DNA from: Amycolatopsis sp. EV170708-02-1
Lineage (GTDB): Bacteria > Actinomycetota > Actinomycetes > Mycobacteriales > Pseudonocardiaceae
Length of the DNA stretch: 64,000 nt
Direction of reading: 5' to 3'
NCBI RefSeq assembly: GCF_022479115.1
Contig: NZ_CP092497.1
Location: forward strand, 3,410,001 to 3,474,000
Shown in pieces: positions 45,357 through 53,807 of the stretch; the first letter of the stretch is position 1, and each line of letters starts with the position of its first letter. The notes beneath the pieces were generated by a model. It had not been told where the DNA came from. It worked only from the letters and a program-made list of their open reading frames with translations, and made no database searches. The translations under genes and the position numbers were made by a program.

Positions 45357-46049
45357 CTAGGGCACCGCGGGAGCTTCGCCCTCCCGCAGGCTGGTTCCCG
45401 GCGCCAGCCGTTGGACGGCGTCCTCCATGTGGGCTTCCAGCAGCGAAAGCGCGGTCTCTTCGTCGCCCGCCCGCAGGGCCTCGATGATCTTGGTGTGCTC
45501 GGTGACCCGCTCTTCGACCTGCTGATAGGTCCCTTGCAGGGCGGTGAGGCACATCCGGGTCTCGATCAACAGGGTCCGTGCCATGCGCACGAGCCGTTTG
45601 CTGCCGGAAGCGGCGATCAGCGCCTCGTGGAAACGGAGGTCCGCCCAGGAGAGCGCGGTCGGGTCGTCCTCGTCCGCGGCGGCGGCCATGGCGCGCACGG
45701 CCTCTTCGAGTTCGGTCGCGACCCGTTCCCGGTCCCCGCGCAATGCCCGCAGCATCGCGGCGCGTTCGATGGCCGAGCGCGCCGAATAGATGTCGTAGAC
45801 GTCGCCGGGTTCGAGGTCGATCACGAACAGTCCGCGGTGACGCTCGCTGCGCAGGAGCCCTTCGGAGACGAGGTGCTGCATTGCCTCGCGCAGCGGCCCC
45901 CGCGAAACCTGGAACCGGGAGGCCAGGTCCGTCTCACCGAGCTGGGTACCGGGAGGGAGGGCGCCGGTCATGATCGCGTCCCGCAGCTGGCGCGCGATGA
46001 TCCCGGCGGTCGATTCCCGGTTGACCGGCTCGATATCCGGCAAGGACAT
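45357..46049 (-). CDS. GntR-family (FadR subfamily) regulator of the catabolic island
   Basis: A 230-residue regulator. The N-terminal winged helix reads IIARQLRDAIMTGALPPGTQLGETDLASRFQVSRGPLREAMQHL. The C-terminal FCD domain is helical with the metal/ligand residues typical of FadR proteins (ADLRFHEALIAASGSKRL, then EHTKIIEALRAGDEETALSLLEAHM). Three bases separate it from the upstream maleate-isomerase-like gene, and the pair reads from the operator at 46841-46854, implying autoregulation. Identical operators front the aminotransferase/ALDH and isomerase/hydroxyacid-dehydrogenase promoters, so it is the probable master repressor. The inducer is unknown. Confidence 0.92.
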   Translation of the reverse strand: MSLPDIEPVNRESTAGIIARQLRDAIMTGALPPGTQLGETDLASRFQVSRGPLREAMQHLVSEGLLRSERHRGLFVIDLEPGDVYDIYSARSAIERAAMLRALRGDRERVATELEEAVRAMAAAADEDDPTALSWADLRFHEALIAASGSKRLVRMARTLLIETRMCLTALQGTYQQVEERVTEHTKIIEALRAGDEETALSLLEAHMEDAVQRLAPGTSLREGEAPAVP

Positions 46050-46052
46050 GGT

Positions 46053-46823
46053 TCAGCTGCTCCTCTGTCCGAACAGGGCGCCCAAGGTGCGGACGAGCGG
46101 GGCCTTCCCGGTGAGCCGCAGGCCCTCCCAGACGGTGACCTGGTTGGCGGTCAGCACCGGCTTGCGGAGCCTGGTTTCGAGCGTGTTGATCTCGCCGAGC
46201 GTCCGCATGGCGGTGTCGGGGACGAGCAGGGCGTCGGCGGCCGGGTGGTCACGGCCCACCGCGAGTTCGACGACGGCTTCCGGGCTGAGTTCGCCGACCT
46301 CGGCGGCGGTGTCGATGTCCGCGCTGCCCATCGAGACCACTTCGATCCCGCCCGCGCCGAGGAACTCGACGAACAGCCGGGCGACGTCGTCGGGGTAGCT
46401 GGCGGCGACCGCGACCCGCCGGACGCCGAGGGCCCGTGCGGCGTTGACGAAGGCGAAGGACGTGCTCGACGCCGGGACACCGGCGACGGCGGCCAGCCGG
46501 TCGGCCTGGTCGCGGGCGCCTTCCCAGCCGTAGACGAAACTGCCGCTGGTGCACGCCCAGACCACCGCGTCCGGCTCGTGTTTGGCCAGCAGCGCGGCGC
46601 CGTCGGCGAGCCGGCTTTCGCTGCCGAGGTCCAGGAGCTCGGGCACGGCGTGCAGATCGGTCCCGTAGATGTGCTCGACCGGCAGTTTGATCCCGGCCAT
46701 GTCCCCGCCGAGGAGCTGTTCCGCGAGCGGGTAGTCGTCTTCGGCCGCGTGATCGGGGTAGATGAACCCGATGGTGGTCGTCTCGGACGGCGGCTCGGGT
46801 GGGGCGAACGGCGTGATGGGCAC
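46053..46823 (-). CDS. Maleate cis-trans isomerase / Asp-Glu racemase-family protein lacking the second catalytic Cys
   Basis: A 256-residue protein of the maleate isomerase/arylmalonate decarboxylase family. The first Cys is present in WACTSGSFVYG (near residue 91). At the equivalent of the second Cys it reads LLVPDTAMRTLG, with Asp near 203 where its neighbour has Cys in VSCTNLPT. Maleate isomerases need both Cys, whereas arylmalonate decarboxylase uses only the second. Loss of the second suggests different chemistry or a partner subunit role. GTG with GGAGG upstream. It is cotranscribed with gntR. Confidence 0.85.
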   Translation of the reverse strand: MPITPFAPPEPPSETTTIGFIYPDHAAEDDYPLAEQLLGGDMAGIKLPVEHIYGTDLHAVPELLDLGSESRLADGAALLAKHEPDAVVWACTSGSFVYGWEGARDQADRLAAVAGVPASSTSFAFVNAARALGVRRVAVAASYPDDVARLFVEFLGAGGIEVVSMGSADIDTAAEVGELSPEAVVELAVGRDHPAADALLVPDTAMRTLGEINTLETRLRKPVLTANQVTVWEGLRLTGKAPLVRTLGALFGQRSS

Positions 46824-46840
46824 GGAACCTCCGGAGGGCA

Positions 46841-46854
46841 GATTGTCGACAATC
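46841..46854. promoter_or_regulatory. GntR operator 2, GATTGTCGACAATC
   Basis: A perfect 14-base palindrome between the two isomerase-like genes, immediately upstream of the 46823 start. It would control the unit that contains gntR itself. Confidence 0.82.
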
Positions 46855-46867
46855 GTAAGGGAAGAGG

Positions 46868-47608
46868 TCAGTCGACCTCCCGGAGCCACTTGCCGGGCCC
46901 GACGATCGGCAGGTTCATCCGCCGGAGGCAGGCCCACATCGTGAGCTGATTCGCGGTGAGGACGGGCTTGCCGAGCGCGCTTTCGAGTGGCTCGATCAGA
47001 TCGTAGGTGGGGAGGTTGGTGCAGCTGACGAAGATGGCTTCCGCGTCGGCGTGGTCGGCGGCGAGGATGCGTTCGGCGATGGTCCGGTAGCTGACCTTCC
47101 AGATGCCGCCGCCCAGGCCGAGATGGTCGCTAGAAACGGTGCGAACGCCGAGTTCGGCCAGGAAGTCGTGCAGCTTCCCGGTCAGGTCTCCGTCGTAGGG
47201 CGTCAGCACCGAGACCCGGTGGAGGTCGAGCTGATGCAGGACCTCCGCCAGCGCTCCGGACGTGGTGACGGCGTCCGTCGCGCCCGCGTCGCAGATCGCC
47301 TTGGTCAGCGAGCGTTCGTAGTCCACACCGTTGACGAAACTGCCGGAGGTGCACAGGTAGGCGACGACTTCGGGCTCCACGTGGAGCACGTCCCTCGTGG
47401 CGGCGGCGAGATGCCTGCTGTCGCTGACGAGCTGGGCCATCTCCATGCTGACGGGCACGGGCTCGTACGGCGTGCGCGCCAGATGGAGGGAGACCTCCAT
47501 GGGAACCCAGCGCCACAGTTCGCGTTCCAGGGCGAGGTCGAAGGGGGCGATCACGCCGATACCGCGCTGCGCCAACGGGCCTTCGAACTCCAGTAAGTCG
47601 AAATCCAA
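46868..47608 (-). CDS. Maleate cis-trans isomerase / Asp-Glu racemase-family protein with both Cys
   Basis: A 246-residue protein. Both catalytic Cys are present: YLCTSGSFVNG (Cys near 86) and FVSCTNLPTYDLI (Cys near 196), as expected for maleate isomerase or related racemases. Chemistry on a cis-dicarboxylate or an alpha-substituted acid is likely. The start is TTG at 47608, supported by GGAGG about eight bases upstream; no ATG or GTG fits. The 47669 operator is upstream and shared with the divergent hydroxyacid dehydrogenase. Sequence similarity to the neighbour (KPVLTANQxTxW) shows the two arose by duplication. Confidence 0.88.
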   Translation of the reverse strand: MDFDLLEFEGPLAQRGIGVIAPFDLALERELWRWVPMEVSLHLARTPYEPVPVSMEMAQLVSDSRHLAAATRDVLHVEPEVVAYLCTSGSFVNGVDYERSLTKAICDAGATDAVTTSGALAEVLHQLDLHRVSVLTPYDGDLTGKLHDFLAELGVRTVSSDHLGLGGGIWKVSYRTIAERILAADHADAEAIFVSCTNLPTYDLIEPLESALGKPVLTANQLTMWACLRRMNLPIVGPGKWLREVD

Positions 47609-47668
47609 GTCTCAGCCTCCGGAAAGCTTCTGCTGTCACAGGTCCGGTGCTCCGGGGTCCGTTCCTCG

Positions 47669-47702
47669 GATTGTTGACAATCATACGAGCCACTTTTACG
47701 GT
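47669..47702 (+). promoter_or_regulatory. GntR operator 3 (GATTGTTGACAATC) overlapping a leaderless promoter
   Basis: The operator at 47669-47682 covers a -35 TTGACA (47674-47679). With a 17-base spacer, -10 TACGGT (47697-47702) places transcription start at about 47709, the first base of the GTG. No Shine-Dalgarno is visible, so the mRNA is probably leaderless and the operator would block RNA polymerase directly. Confidence 0.72.
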
Positions 47703-47708
47703 GTCAAC

Positions 47709-48698
47709 GTGATCGCCTCGGAGACCCCTGTGCTGGCGGTGCTCTGCGGAGACACGCGCCCACCGGACATGCGCGCTATCGAAGCCGAAGCGGTGGTTCG
47801 TTACACCGACGCGGCCGGATTAGCCGACGCGTTATCCGGCGCCGACGCGTTCTTCGTCTACGACTTCCTGTCCACCGCCGTCCCGGGCGCCTGGCACGCG
47901 GCCGACAGGCTGCGCTGGCTGCACATCGCCAGTGCGGGCGTCGACCCGGTGCTCTTCCCGGGGCTGCAGGAGAGCGACGTCGTGCTCACCAACTCGCGTG
48001 GGGTGTTCGACGGGGCGATAGCCGAGTACGTGCTCGGGGTCGTCCTCACGTTCGCCAAGGATTTCGCCCGGTCGTGGGACCTGCAGAAGCAGCGGCAGTG
48101 GAAGCACCGGGAGAGTGAGCGGATCTCCGGCCGCCGGGTCCTGGTGGTCGGCACCGGGCCGATCGGCCGGTCGATCGCGCGGATGCTGCGGGCTGCCGGG
48201 ATGTCGGTGGCTGGGGTCGGACGCCGTCCTCGTGAGGGCGATCCCGACTTCGGTGACGTGTACGCGTCTTCGGAGCTGTCTCGTCATCTTCCCGGAGCGG
48301 ACTACGTCGTCGCGGTCGCGCCGCTGACCGAGCAGACGAAGGGCATGTTCGACGCGGAGGCCTTCGCCGCGATGAAACCCGGCTCACGATTCGTCAACGT
48401 CGGCCGCGGTGAACTGGTCGTCACCTCGGATCTGATCGGAGCGCTGCGGGACGGGCCGCTCGGCGGTGCGGCGCTCGACGTCTTCGACATCGAGCCACTG
48501 CCCGCCGACAGTCCTTTGTGGACTATGGAGAACGTGCTGATCTCGCCGCATATGTCGGGCGACTTCGTCGGCTGGCGTAATACTCTGGTAGAGGTGTTCG
48601 CGGACAACTTCCGTCGCTGGCGCGCGGGGGAGCCACTGCGCAACGTCGTGGACAAGCAGCTCGGGTACGTGCCGTCGGAGACGCTTCGCCAAGGTTAG
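47709..48698 (+). CDS. D-2-hydroxyacid dehydrogenase
   Basis: A 329-residue NAD-linked dehydrogenase. The catalytic region shows SAGVDPVLFPGL, the Rossmann loop RVLVVGTGPIGRSIARMLRAAG, then the Asn/Arg/His set in VVAVAPLTEQTKGMF, FVNVGRGELV, ALDVFDIEPLPADSPLW and ISPHMSGDF (Pro-His in place of the usual His-x-Ser-x-Gly). It interconverts a D-2-hydroxy acid and a 2-oxo acid. GTG start, probably leaderless. The amidase starts eight bases after its stop. Role in the island: reducing or oxidising a 2-oxo/hydroxy acid made by the other enzymes (inference). Confidence 0.9.
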   Translation: MIASETPVLAVLCGDTRPPDMRAIEAEAVVRYTDAAGLADALSGADAFFVYDFLSTAVPGAWHAADRLRWLHIASAGVDPVLFPGLQESDVVLTNSRGVFDGAIAEYVLGVVLTFAKDFARSWDLQKQRQWKHRESERISGRRVLVVGTGPIGRSIARMLRAAGMSVAGVGRRPREGDPDFGDVYASSELSRHLPGADYVVAVAPLTEQTKGMFDAEAFAAMKPGSRFVNVGRGELVVTSDLIGALRDGPLGGAALDVFDIEPLPADSPLWTMENVLISPHMSGDFVGWRNTLVEVFADNFRRWRAGEPLRNVVDKQLGYVPSETLRQG

Positions 48699-48706
48699 GG
48701 GCCGGA

Positions 48707-50083
48707 TTGAACGACACCAAGTTGACCGCGAGCGAGCTCGTCGCCGCGTATGCCACCGGAGAGCTGTCGCCGGTCGAGGCCACCCAGAACGCGTTGCGTG
48801 TCATCGAGGAACGCGACGGTGAGACCAATGCCTTTTGCCTGGTCGACGCCGATGGCGCGCTCGAGCAGGCGAAAGCGTCCGAGGTTCGGTGGCGGGACGG
48901 TAATCCGATCGGCTGGCTCGACGGTGTCCCGGCGTCGATCAAGGACATGTTCCTGACGCAGGGCTGGCCGACGCTGCGCGGTTCGCGCTGCATCGACCCC
49001 GACCAGCCGTGGGACGTCGACAGCCCGGTCACCGCGCGGCTGCGCGAGAACGGCTTGGTACTGCTGGGAAAGACCACGACGCCGGAACTGGCGTGGAAGG
49101 GCGTCACCGACAACACGCTGACCGGGATCACCCGCAACCCCGTCGACCCGTCGACGACGGCGGGCGGCTCCAGCGGGGGCAGTGCCGCGGCCGTCGCGGC
49201 GGGGATGGGCGAACTCTCCGTCGGTACCGACGGTGGCGGCTCGATCCGGATTCCGGCTTCGTTCTGCGGAATCGTCGGTCTCAAACCGACACACGGCCGG
49301 ATCCCGCTGTTCCCCGCGAGCCCGTTCGGACCGCTCTCGCACGCCGGCCCGATGGCGCGTTCGGTGGACGACACGGCGTTGCTCCTCGACGTTCTCGCGA
49401 TGCCCGACTACCGCGACCCGGCCGCGCTCGCCCCGCCCGTCTCGACCTACCGTGAGGCCGTCCGCCGGGACGTGCGCGGGCTGATCGCCGCGTACTCGCC
49501 GACGCTCGGCTATGTCGACGTCGACCCGGAGGTCGCGGAGATCGTCAAGTCGGCGGTCCGATCGCTCGGGGACGCGGGCCTGCACATCGAAGAGGCCGAT
49601 CCAGGGTTCACGGATCCCAAGCCCGCCTTCGACATCCTGTGGTCGACGGGGGCGGCCAAGTGGCTGGACACCTTCCCCGCCGGTTCGGAGACCAAGGTCG
49701 ACCCCGGGCTGCGGAAGGTCTGGGAACTCGGCAAGACCTTCTCGGCGAGCGACTACCTCGGCGCCAACGCCGAACGGGCCGCGCTGGGCATCCTGATGGG
49801 CGAGTTCCACACGCGCTACGACGTGCTGATCACGCCGACCCTGCCGATTCCCGCCTTCGAAGCCGGGCACGAGGTGCCGCCGGGCAGCGGGCTGAGCGGC
49901 TGGCCGGACTGGACGCCGTTCACCTACCCGTTCAACATGACCCAGCAGCCCGCCATCAGCGTGCCGGCGGGCCGCACCTCCGGCGGCCTCCCGGTCGGCC
50001 TGCAGATCGTCGGCCCGCGGCACTCCGACGACCTGGTGCTCGCGGTCGCGAAGCTCCTCGAGGAGGTTCGTCCCTGGCCGTGA
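48707..50083 (+). CDS. Amidase (amidase-signature family)
   Basis: A 458-residue Ser-cisSer-Lys hydrolase. The Lys lies in GVPASIKDMFLTQGW, and the signature is TTAGGSSGGSAAAVAAGMGELSVGTDGGGSIRIPASFCGIVGLKPTHGRIP (cis-Ser and nucleophile Ser in the GGSSGGS stretch). The C-terminal part includes FNMTQQPAISVPAGRTSGGLPVGLQIVGPR. TTG start with AGGGG upstream. It would hydrolyse a primary amide or nitrile-derived amide. With the aminotransferase, ALDH and isomerase-like enzymes, it suggests breakdown of an amide-bearing compound. A weak stem near 50097-50113 may terminate the unit. Confidence 0.92.
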   Translation: MNDTKLTASELVAAYATGELSPVEATQNALRVIEERDGETNAFCLVDADGALEQAKASEVRWRDGNPIGWLDGVPASIKDMFLTQGWPTLRGSRCIDPDQPWDVDSPVTARLRENGLVLLGKTTTPELAWKGVTDNTLTGITRNPVDPSTTAGGSSGGSAAAVAAGMGELSVGTDGGGSIRIPASFCGIVGLKPTHGRIPLFPASPFGPLSHAGPMARSVDDTALLLDVLAMPDYRDPAALAPPVSTYREAVRRDVRGLIAAYSPTLGYVDVDPEVAEIVKSAVRSLGDAGLHIEEADPGFTDPKPAFDILWSTGAAKWLDTFPAGSETKVDPGLRKVWELGKTFSASDYLGANAERAALGILMGEFHTRYDVLITPTLPIPAFEAGHEVPPGSGLSGWPDWTPFTYPFNMTQQPAISVPAGRTSGGLPVGLQIVGPRHSDDLVLAVAKLLEEVRPWP

Positions 50084-50135
50084 CCTGCGGAAAGGGAGCA
50101 AGGGACCTTTGCTACCACTTTGGCCGGGCGCCGCG

Positions 50136-51356
50136 TCAGGGCCGGGCGGCGTGCGTCTTCCGGACCAGCCCGCGCACCTGACCGCTGCACAGGGCGAGGC
50201 AGGTGGCGGCCACGACCAGGGCGGCGCACGCCAGCAGGGTCGTGCTGACCCCGAAGTGCTGCGCGGCCGGCCCGGCCGCCATCTGGCCGAGCGGCAGGGC
50301 GATGAAGGAACCGAGCATGTCGTAGGAGTAGACGCGCGCGAGTTTGTCCTCGGGCACGTTCTCCTGCAGCGAGACGTCCCACGCGACCACGAACTGCTCG
50401 ATCGCCAGGCCGGAGACGAACATGGCCGCGAGCAGCAGCGGAAGCCAAGGCGCCTGGCCGAGGAGGATCAGCGGCGGCGCTTCGAAGAGGATCACCGCGA
50501 CACCGACGAACAGCGCTCGCCGCGGCTGCCATCGGGCCACGAGGATCCCGCCGACGAGTGAGCCGATCGTCTGGGCGGCGAGGGCGAAACCCCAGCCGGA
50601 GCGCCCGAAGGTGCCGTCGGCGACGACGGGGCCGAGCACCGCGATCCCGCCGGCGATGACGGCGTTCACCACCATGAACTGTACGACCACGACCCACACC
50701 CATGTGCGCGACCGGAACTCGTGCCAGCCTTCGACGAGCTCGGCCAGCGGGCGGCTGCCGGGGACCCGTTCCCGGCGGTTGAGACGGATGCACCGGTAAG
50801 ACAGGGCGGAGCCCAGGAACAGGAGCGCGTTCCCGCCGAGCGCCCAGCCGGGGCCGACCGCGGTGACCAGGATGCCGCCGAGCCCGGCACCGGCGATCCG
50901 GCCGGAGTTCGACAGCAGCCTGGCCAGCGCGTTCGCCTGCGCGAGCTGGGTGGCGGGCACCGTCAACGGGGTGAGCGACGCCGACGCGGGGGCCGAGATC
51001 GCGGCCACCGCGCCGTTGACCACGCTCAGGCCGACCAGCAGCGGGATCGACGCGAATCCACAAAGGACACTCGCGGCGATGACGGCCTGGGTCAGGGTGG
51101 CGGCGATTTCGGTGCCTTGCAGGATCACCGATCGCGGCAGCCGGTCCGCGAGTACGCCGCCGAACAGCAGCAGGACCACGCTCGCCACCGAGCGGGCGCC
51201 GACGACGATGCCGATGTCGACGGCGGAACCGGTCAGGTCGATCACGGCGAAGGCGAGCGCGAGCGGGGCGACGGCGTTGCCGAACTCCCCGAACGTGCGG
51301 CCGCCGATCAGCCAGCGGAAGTTGTGATGGCGCAGCGGTTCGCGCAGGGAGGTCAC
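50136..51356 (-). CDS. MFS exporter (DHA3-like)
   Basis: A 406-residue 12-segment MFS transporter. Motif A is GGVLADRLPRSVILQ, and the N terminus REPLRHHNFRWLIGGRTFGEFGN is typical of DHA3 (MefA/enterobactin exporter-like) proteins. It probably exports a drug or metabolite. The GTG start overlaps the stop of the upstream ArsR-like gene by four bases, so expression is coupled to that regulator. Confidence 0.9.
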   Translation of the reverse strand: MTSLREPLRHHNFRWLIGGRTFGEFGNAVAPLALAFAVIDLTGSAVDIGIVVGARSVASVVLLLFGGVLADRLPRSVILQGTEIAATLTQAVIAASVLCGFASIPLLVGLSVVNGAVAAISAPASASLTPLTVPATQLAQANALARLLSNSGRIAGAGLGGILVTAVGPGWALGGNALLFLGSALSYRCIRLNRRERVPGSRPLAELVEGWHEFRSRTWVWVVVVQFMVVNAVIAGGIAVLGPVVADGTFGRSGWGFALAAQTIGSLVGGILVARWQPRRALFVGVAVILFEAPPLILLGQAPWLPLLLAAMFVSGLAIEQFVVAWDVSLQENVPEDKLARVYSYDMLGSFIALPLGQMAAGPAAQHFGVSTTLLACAALVVAATCLALCSGQVRGLVRKTHAARP

Positions 51357-51871
51357 GGTCGCCTCATCTCGAACATCGCGACCGTCGCGCTGACCGGGAT
51401 CGTGCCCCGGGTGCGAGGCGGTTTGGCGGCCGAGTGCAGAAGCTCACTCAGCTCATGGGCGTGGGCGAGCGCCTTCTTCCAGGTCTCACGGTCGACCCAC
51501 ATCTCCACGTCGGCCGTCAGGCCGCGTTCACCGCGGACGTGGAATTCGCTGCGGCGCTTGAGTTCGGAGGCCATCGTCGTGATGAGAAGCCGGTGTTCCT
51601 CCGGATCCGTCGACGTGAACCGCGATCCCGACTCCGGATCGTGGCGGTAGCGTTTCGCCAGCCCACCCCGGATCCGGACCTCCTCGGTCACGTCGAGCAG
51701 CCCGGCCTCGTGCAGCCGCCGCAGGTGATAGCTGACATTCGCTTGTGTCTCACCGAGTTCGCGTGCGGCTTCGGCCGCGCTCATCGCGACACCGGTCAAA
51801 AGCGACAGAATGCGCAGCCGCACGGGATGGGCGAGGACGCGAAGCCCGTCGAGGCTGGGGGACTCGGACAT
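51353..51871 (-). CDS. ArsR-like winged-helix regulator of the MFS exporter
   Basis: About 172 residues from the ATG at 51871 (an open frame to 51928 adds 19 residues). The HTH is GLRVLAHPVRLRILSLLTGVAMSAAEAARELGETQANVSYHLRRLHEAGLL. The C-terminal part has TTMASELKRRSEFHVRGERGLTADVEMWV, similar to HTH_20 regulators paired with DHA3 exporters. The gene is upstream of and coupled to the exporter and divergent from the aldo/keto reductase. Confidence 0.88.
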   Translation of the reverse strand: MSESPSLDGLRVLAHPVRLRILSLLTGVAMSAAEAARELGETQANVSYHLRRLHEAGLLDVTEEVRIRGGLAKRYRHDPESGSRFTSTDPEEHRLLITTMASELKRRSEFHVRGERGLTADVEMWVDRETWKKALAHAHELSELLHSAAKPPRTRGTIPVSATVAMFEMRRP

Positions 51872-51978
51872 GTCACGAGTATCGACTGCCGGGACGTCGA
51901 CCGTCAAACAGTTATTTGGGGGTTTCATTGGCCGGGAGAATCGGTGCGGTGATCCGATGTCTGTGCTCTGCTGGAGTC

Positions 51979-52953
51979 ATGCGTACGACGACATTGGGCA
52001 GGAGCGGCCTCGAGGTGTCGAGGATCGCCTTCGGCACCTGGCAGCTCGGCGGGGACTGGGGTTCGTTCGACGAGGACACGGCGATCGCCGCGATCCACCA
52101 CGCCCGCGAACTCGGGGTCACCCTCTTCGACACCGCGCAGGCCTACGGTTTCGGGAAGTCCGAAGCCATGGTGGGGAAGGCGCTGCGCGAGGAACTCAAA
52201 CGCGACCGCGACAATCTCGTCATCGCGACGAAGGGCGGCATCAAGCCGCGCTCCGAACGGCCACGCGACTCCCGGCGCGAGTGGCTGACGCAGGGTGTCG
52301 AAGACAGTCTCCGCTTCCTCGGCGTCGACCACATCGACCTCTACCAGATCCACTGGCCCGACCCCGACGCCCCGGCCGACGAGACGGCGGGGATCCTTCA
52401 GGAGTTCGTCGACGCCGGGAAGATCCGGCATGTCGGAGTCTCGAACTACGACGCCGCGGGCCTGGCCGCCTTCGACAAGACCCGCCCGGTGGAAACCCTG
52501 CAGCCGCCGTATCACTTGTTCCGCCGTGACATCGAGACCGATCCTCTGCCGTACGCGCGGGAGAACGACATCGGTGTACTCGTGTACAGCCCGCTCGGCA
52601 GCGGCCTGCTGACCGGAGCCTTCACACCCGGGACGACGTTCGAGAAGACCGACTGGCGGTCCCGGTCGTCGGCGTTCACCGGCGAGACCTTCCAGCGCAA
52701 CCTCGCCGTGGTCGGCAGGCTCAAGGAATTCGCCGCGGGCAAGGGGATCTCGGTCAGCCAGCTCGCGATCGCGTGGACGCTCGCCCAGCCGGGCGTGCAC
52801 GTCGCGATCGTGGGCGCGCGCAAGGCGGCCAACATCGAGGCGAGCCTGGCCGCCGCCGACATCGACCTGACCGCGGACGAGCTCGCGGAGATCGACCGGC
52901 TCACCGCCGACGCCGTTCCCGTTTCGGGCGCGAGCCCCGAAGGGGTCGCCTAG
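51979..52953 (+). CDS. Aldo/keto reductase
   Basis: A 324-residue AKR of the Tas/YdhF style. It has MRTTTLGRSGLEVSRIAFGTWQLGG, the catalytic Asp-Tyr pair in TLFDTAQAYGFGKSE and Lys in VIATKGGI. Downstream are IDLYQIHWPDPDAP, GKIRHVGVSNY and LVYSPLGSGLLTG, with the cofactor site AIVGARKAANIEASL. NADPH-dependent carbonyl reduction is expected; substrate unknown. GGAG precedes the ATG. Its stop codon overlaps that of the convergent pqqB. Confidence 0.92.
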   Translation: MRTTTLGRSGLEVSRIAFGTWQLGGDWGSFDEDTAIAAIHHARELGVTLFDTAQAYGFGKSEAMVGKALREELKRDRDNLVIATKGGIKPRSERPRDSRREWLTQGVEDSLRFLGVDHIDLYQIHWPDPDAPADETAGILQEFVDAGKIRHVGVSNYDAAGLAAFDKTRPVETLQPPYHLFRRDIETDPLPYARENDIGVLVYSPLGSGLLTGAFTPGTTFEKTDWRSRSSAFTGETFQRNLAVVGRLKEFAAGKGISVSQLAIAWTLAQPGVHVAIVGARKAANIEASLAAADIDLTADELAEIDRLTADAVPVSGASPEGVA

Positions 52954-53807
52954 AGCTTGAATTCCGTACCGTCCAGGGGAAGGGAGGCGCCGCCGGACAG
53001 TACGGCGGCGTGCTCCGGCGAGGCCGGGTCGACCACCGGGTTCGTGTTGTTCAGATGCGTGTACGCCCAACGTGGGCCGGGGCGGAGCTTCCCGAGGCTG
53101 GCGGTGATCGGCAGATGCCCCATCGCCGGCTGGGCGCCTGCCTCGGCCGCGGTGGTGCCGGCCATCTCGTCCGGCGAGTAGAAGGTTCCGTCCAGCAACA
53201 CCAGATCCGCGTCGCGGGTGAAGTCGTCGAACCCGTCCGGCCAGCTCTTCAGGCAAGGCGCGTACACGAAGACGCCGCCGGTCTGGACGTCTTCGATCCG
53301 ATACGCCACCACCCACGGACCGTCCTCAGTGGACGAACGCGCGTACTTCGGCCGCTTGTCGCTCACGGGAAGCACGCTCACCCGGAGCCCGTCGATGGAG
53401 ACATCCGACGACGGTGACCAGTCCCAGCCGCCGTAGCCGTCGATGATCGCCCGCGCGGGGAAGTGCTCGGAGAGCGCGCCCAGGACGGCGTCCGGTGCCC
53501 ACACGGGAAGTCCGCCGGCTTCACGCAGCAGGAGCAAGCCGAGCGAATGATCGAGTTCGGCGTCGGTCAGCAGCACCCCGCGCAGCGGGATCTCCCGCGG
53601 TCCCGGTCCGGCACGCAGTGCCGCGGTGGCGAGGATCTGCGCGCGGATGTCCGGTGACACGTTAAGCAGGTACCAGCCCTCGCCGTCCGCGCTCACCGCG
53701 ACACAGTCCTGGGTCCTGGGCGGCGCGTCCGAGACGCACAGCGCGCAGGCGCAGTTCCATTGCGGGAAACCGCCGCCCGCCGCGGTGCCGAGCAGGATCA
53801 CCCTCAT
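52950..53807 (-). CDS. pqqB: Pyrroloquinoline quinone biosynthesis protein PqqB
   Basis: A 285-residue metallo-beta-lactamase-fold protein, diagnostic start MRVILLGTAAGGGFPQWNCACALC, then LLTDAELDHSLGLLLLREA and FVYAPCLKSWPDGFDDFTRDADLVLLDGTFYSPDEM. It is thought to hydroxylate a Glu-Tyr intermediate in PQQ synthesis. Two-Cys CxxC (CACALC) is retained. The ATG overlaps the pqqE stop. It is the last gene of the pqqA-C-D-E-B operon. Confidence 0.95.
   Translation of the reverse strand: MRVILLGTAAGGGFPQWNCACALCVSDAPPRTQDCVAVSADGEGWYLLNVSPDIRAQILATAALRAGPGPREIPLRGVLLTDAELDHSLGLLLLREAGGLPVWAPDAVLGALSEHFPARAIIDGYGGWDWSPSSDVSIDGLRVSVLPVSDKRPKYARSSTEDGPWVVAYRIEDVQTGGVFVYAPCLKSWPDGFDDFTRDADLVLLDGTFYSPDEMAGTTAAEAGAQPAMGHLPITASLGKLRPGPRWAYTHLNNTNPVVDPASPEHAAVLSGGASLPLDGTEFKL

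Noticed and set aside
50097..50113. Terminator after the amidase
   Set aside because: The stem AGCAAGG/CCTTTGCT contains a bulge and has no T tail. It is only mentioned as a weak possibility.
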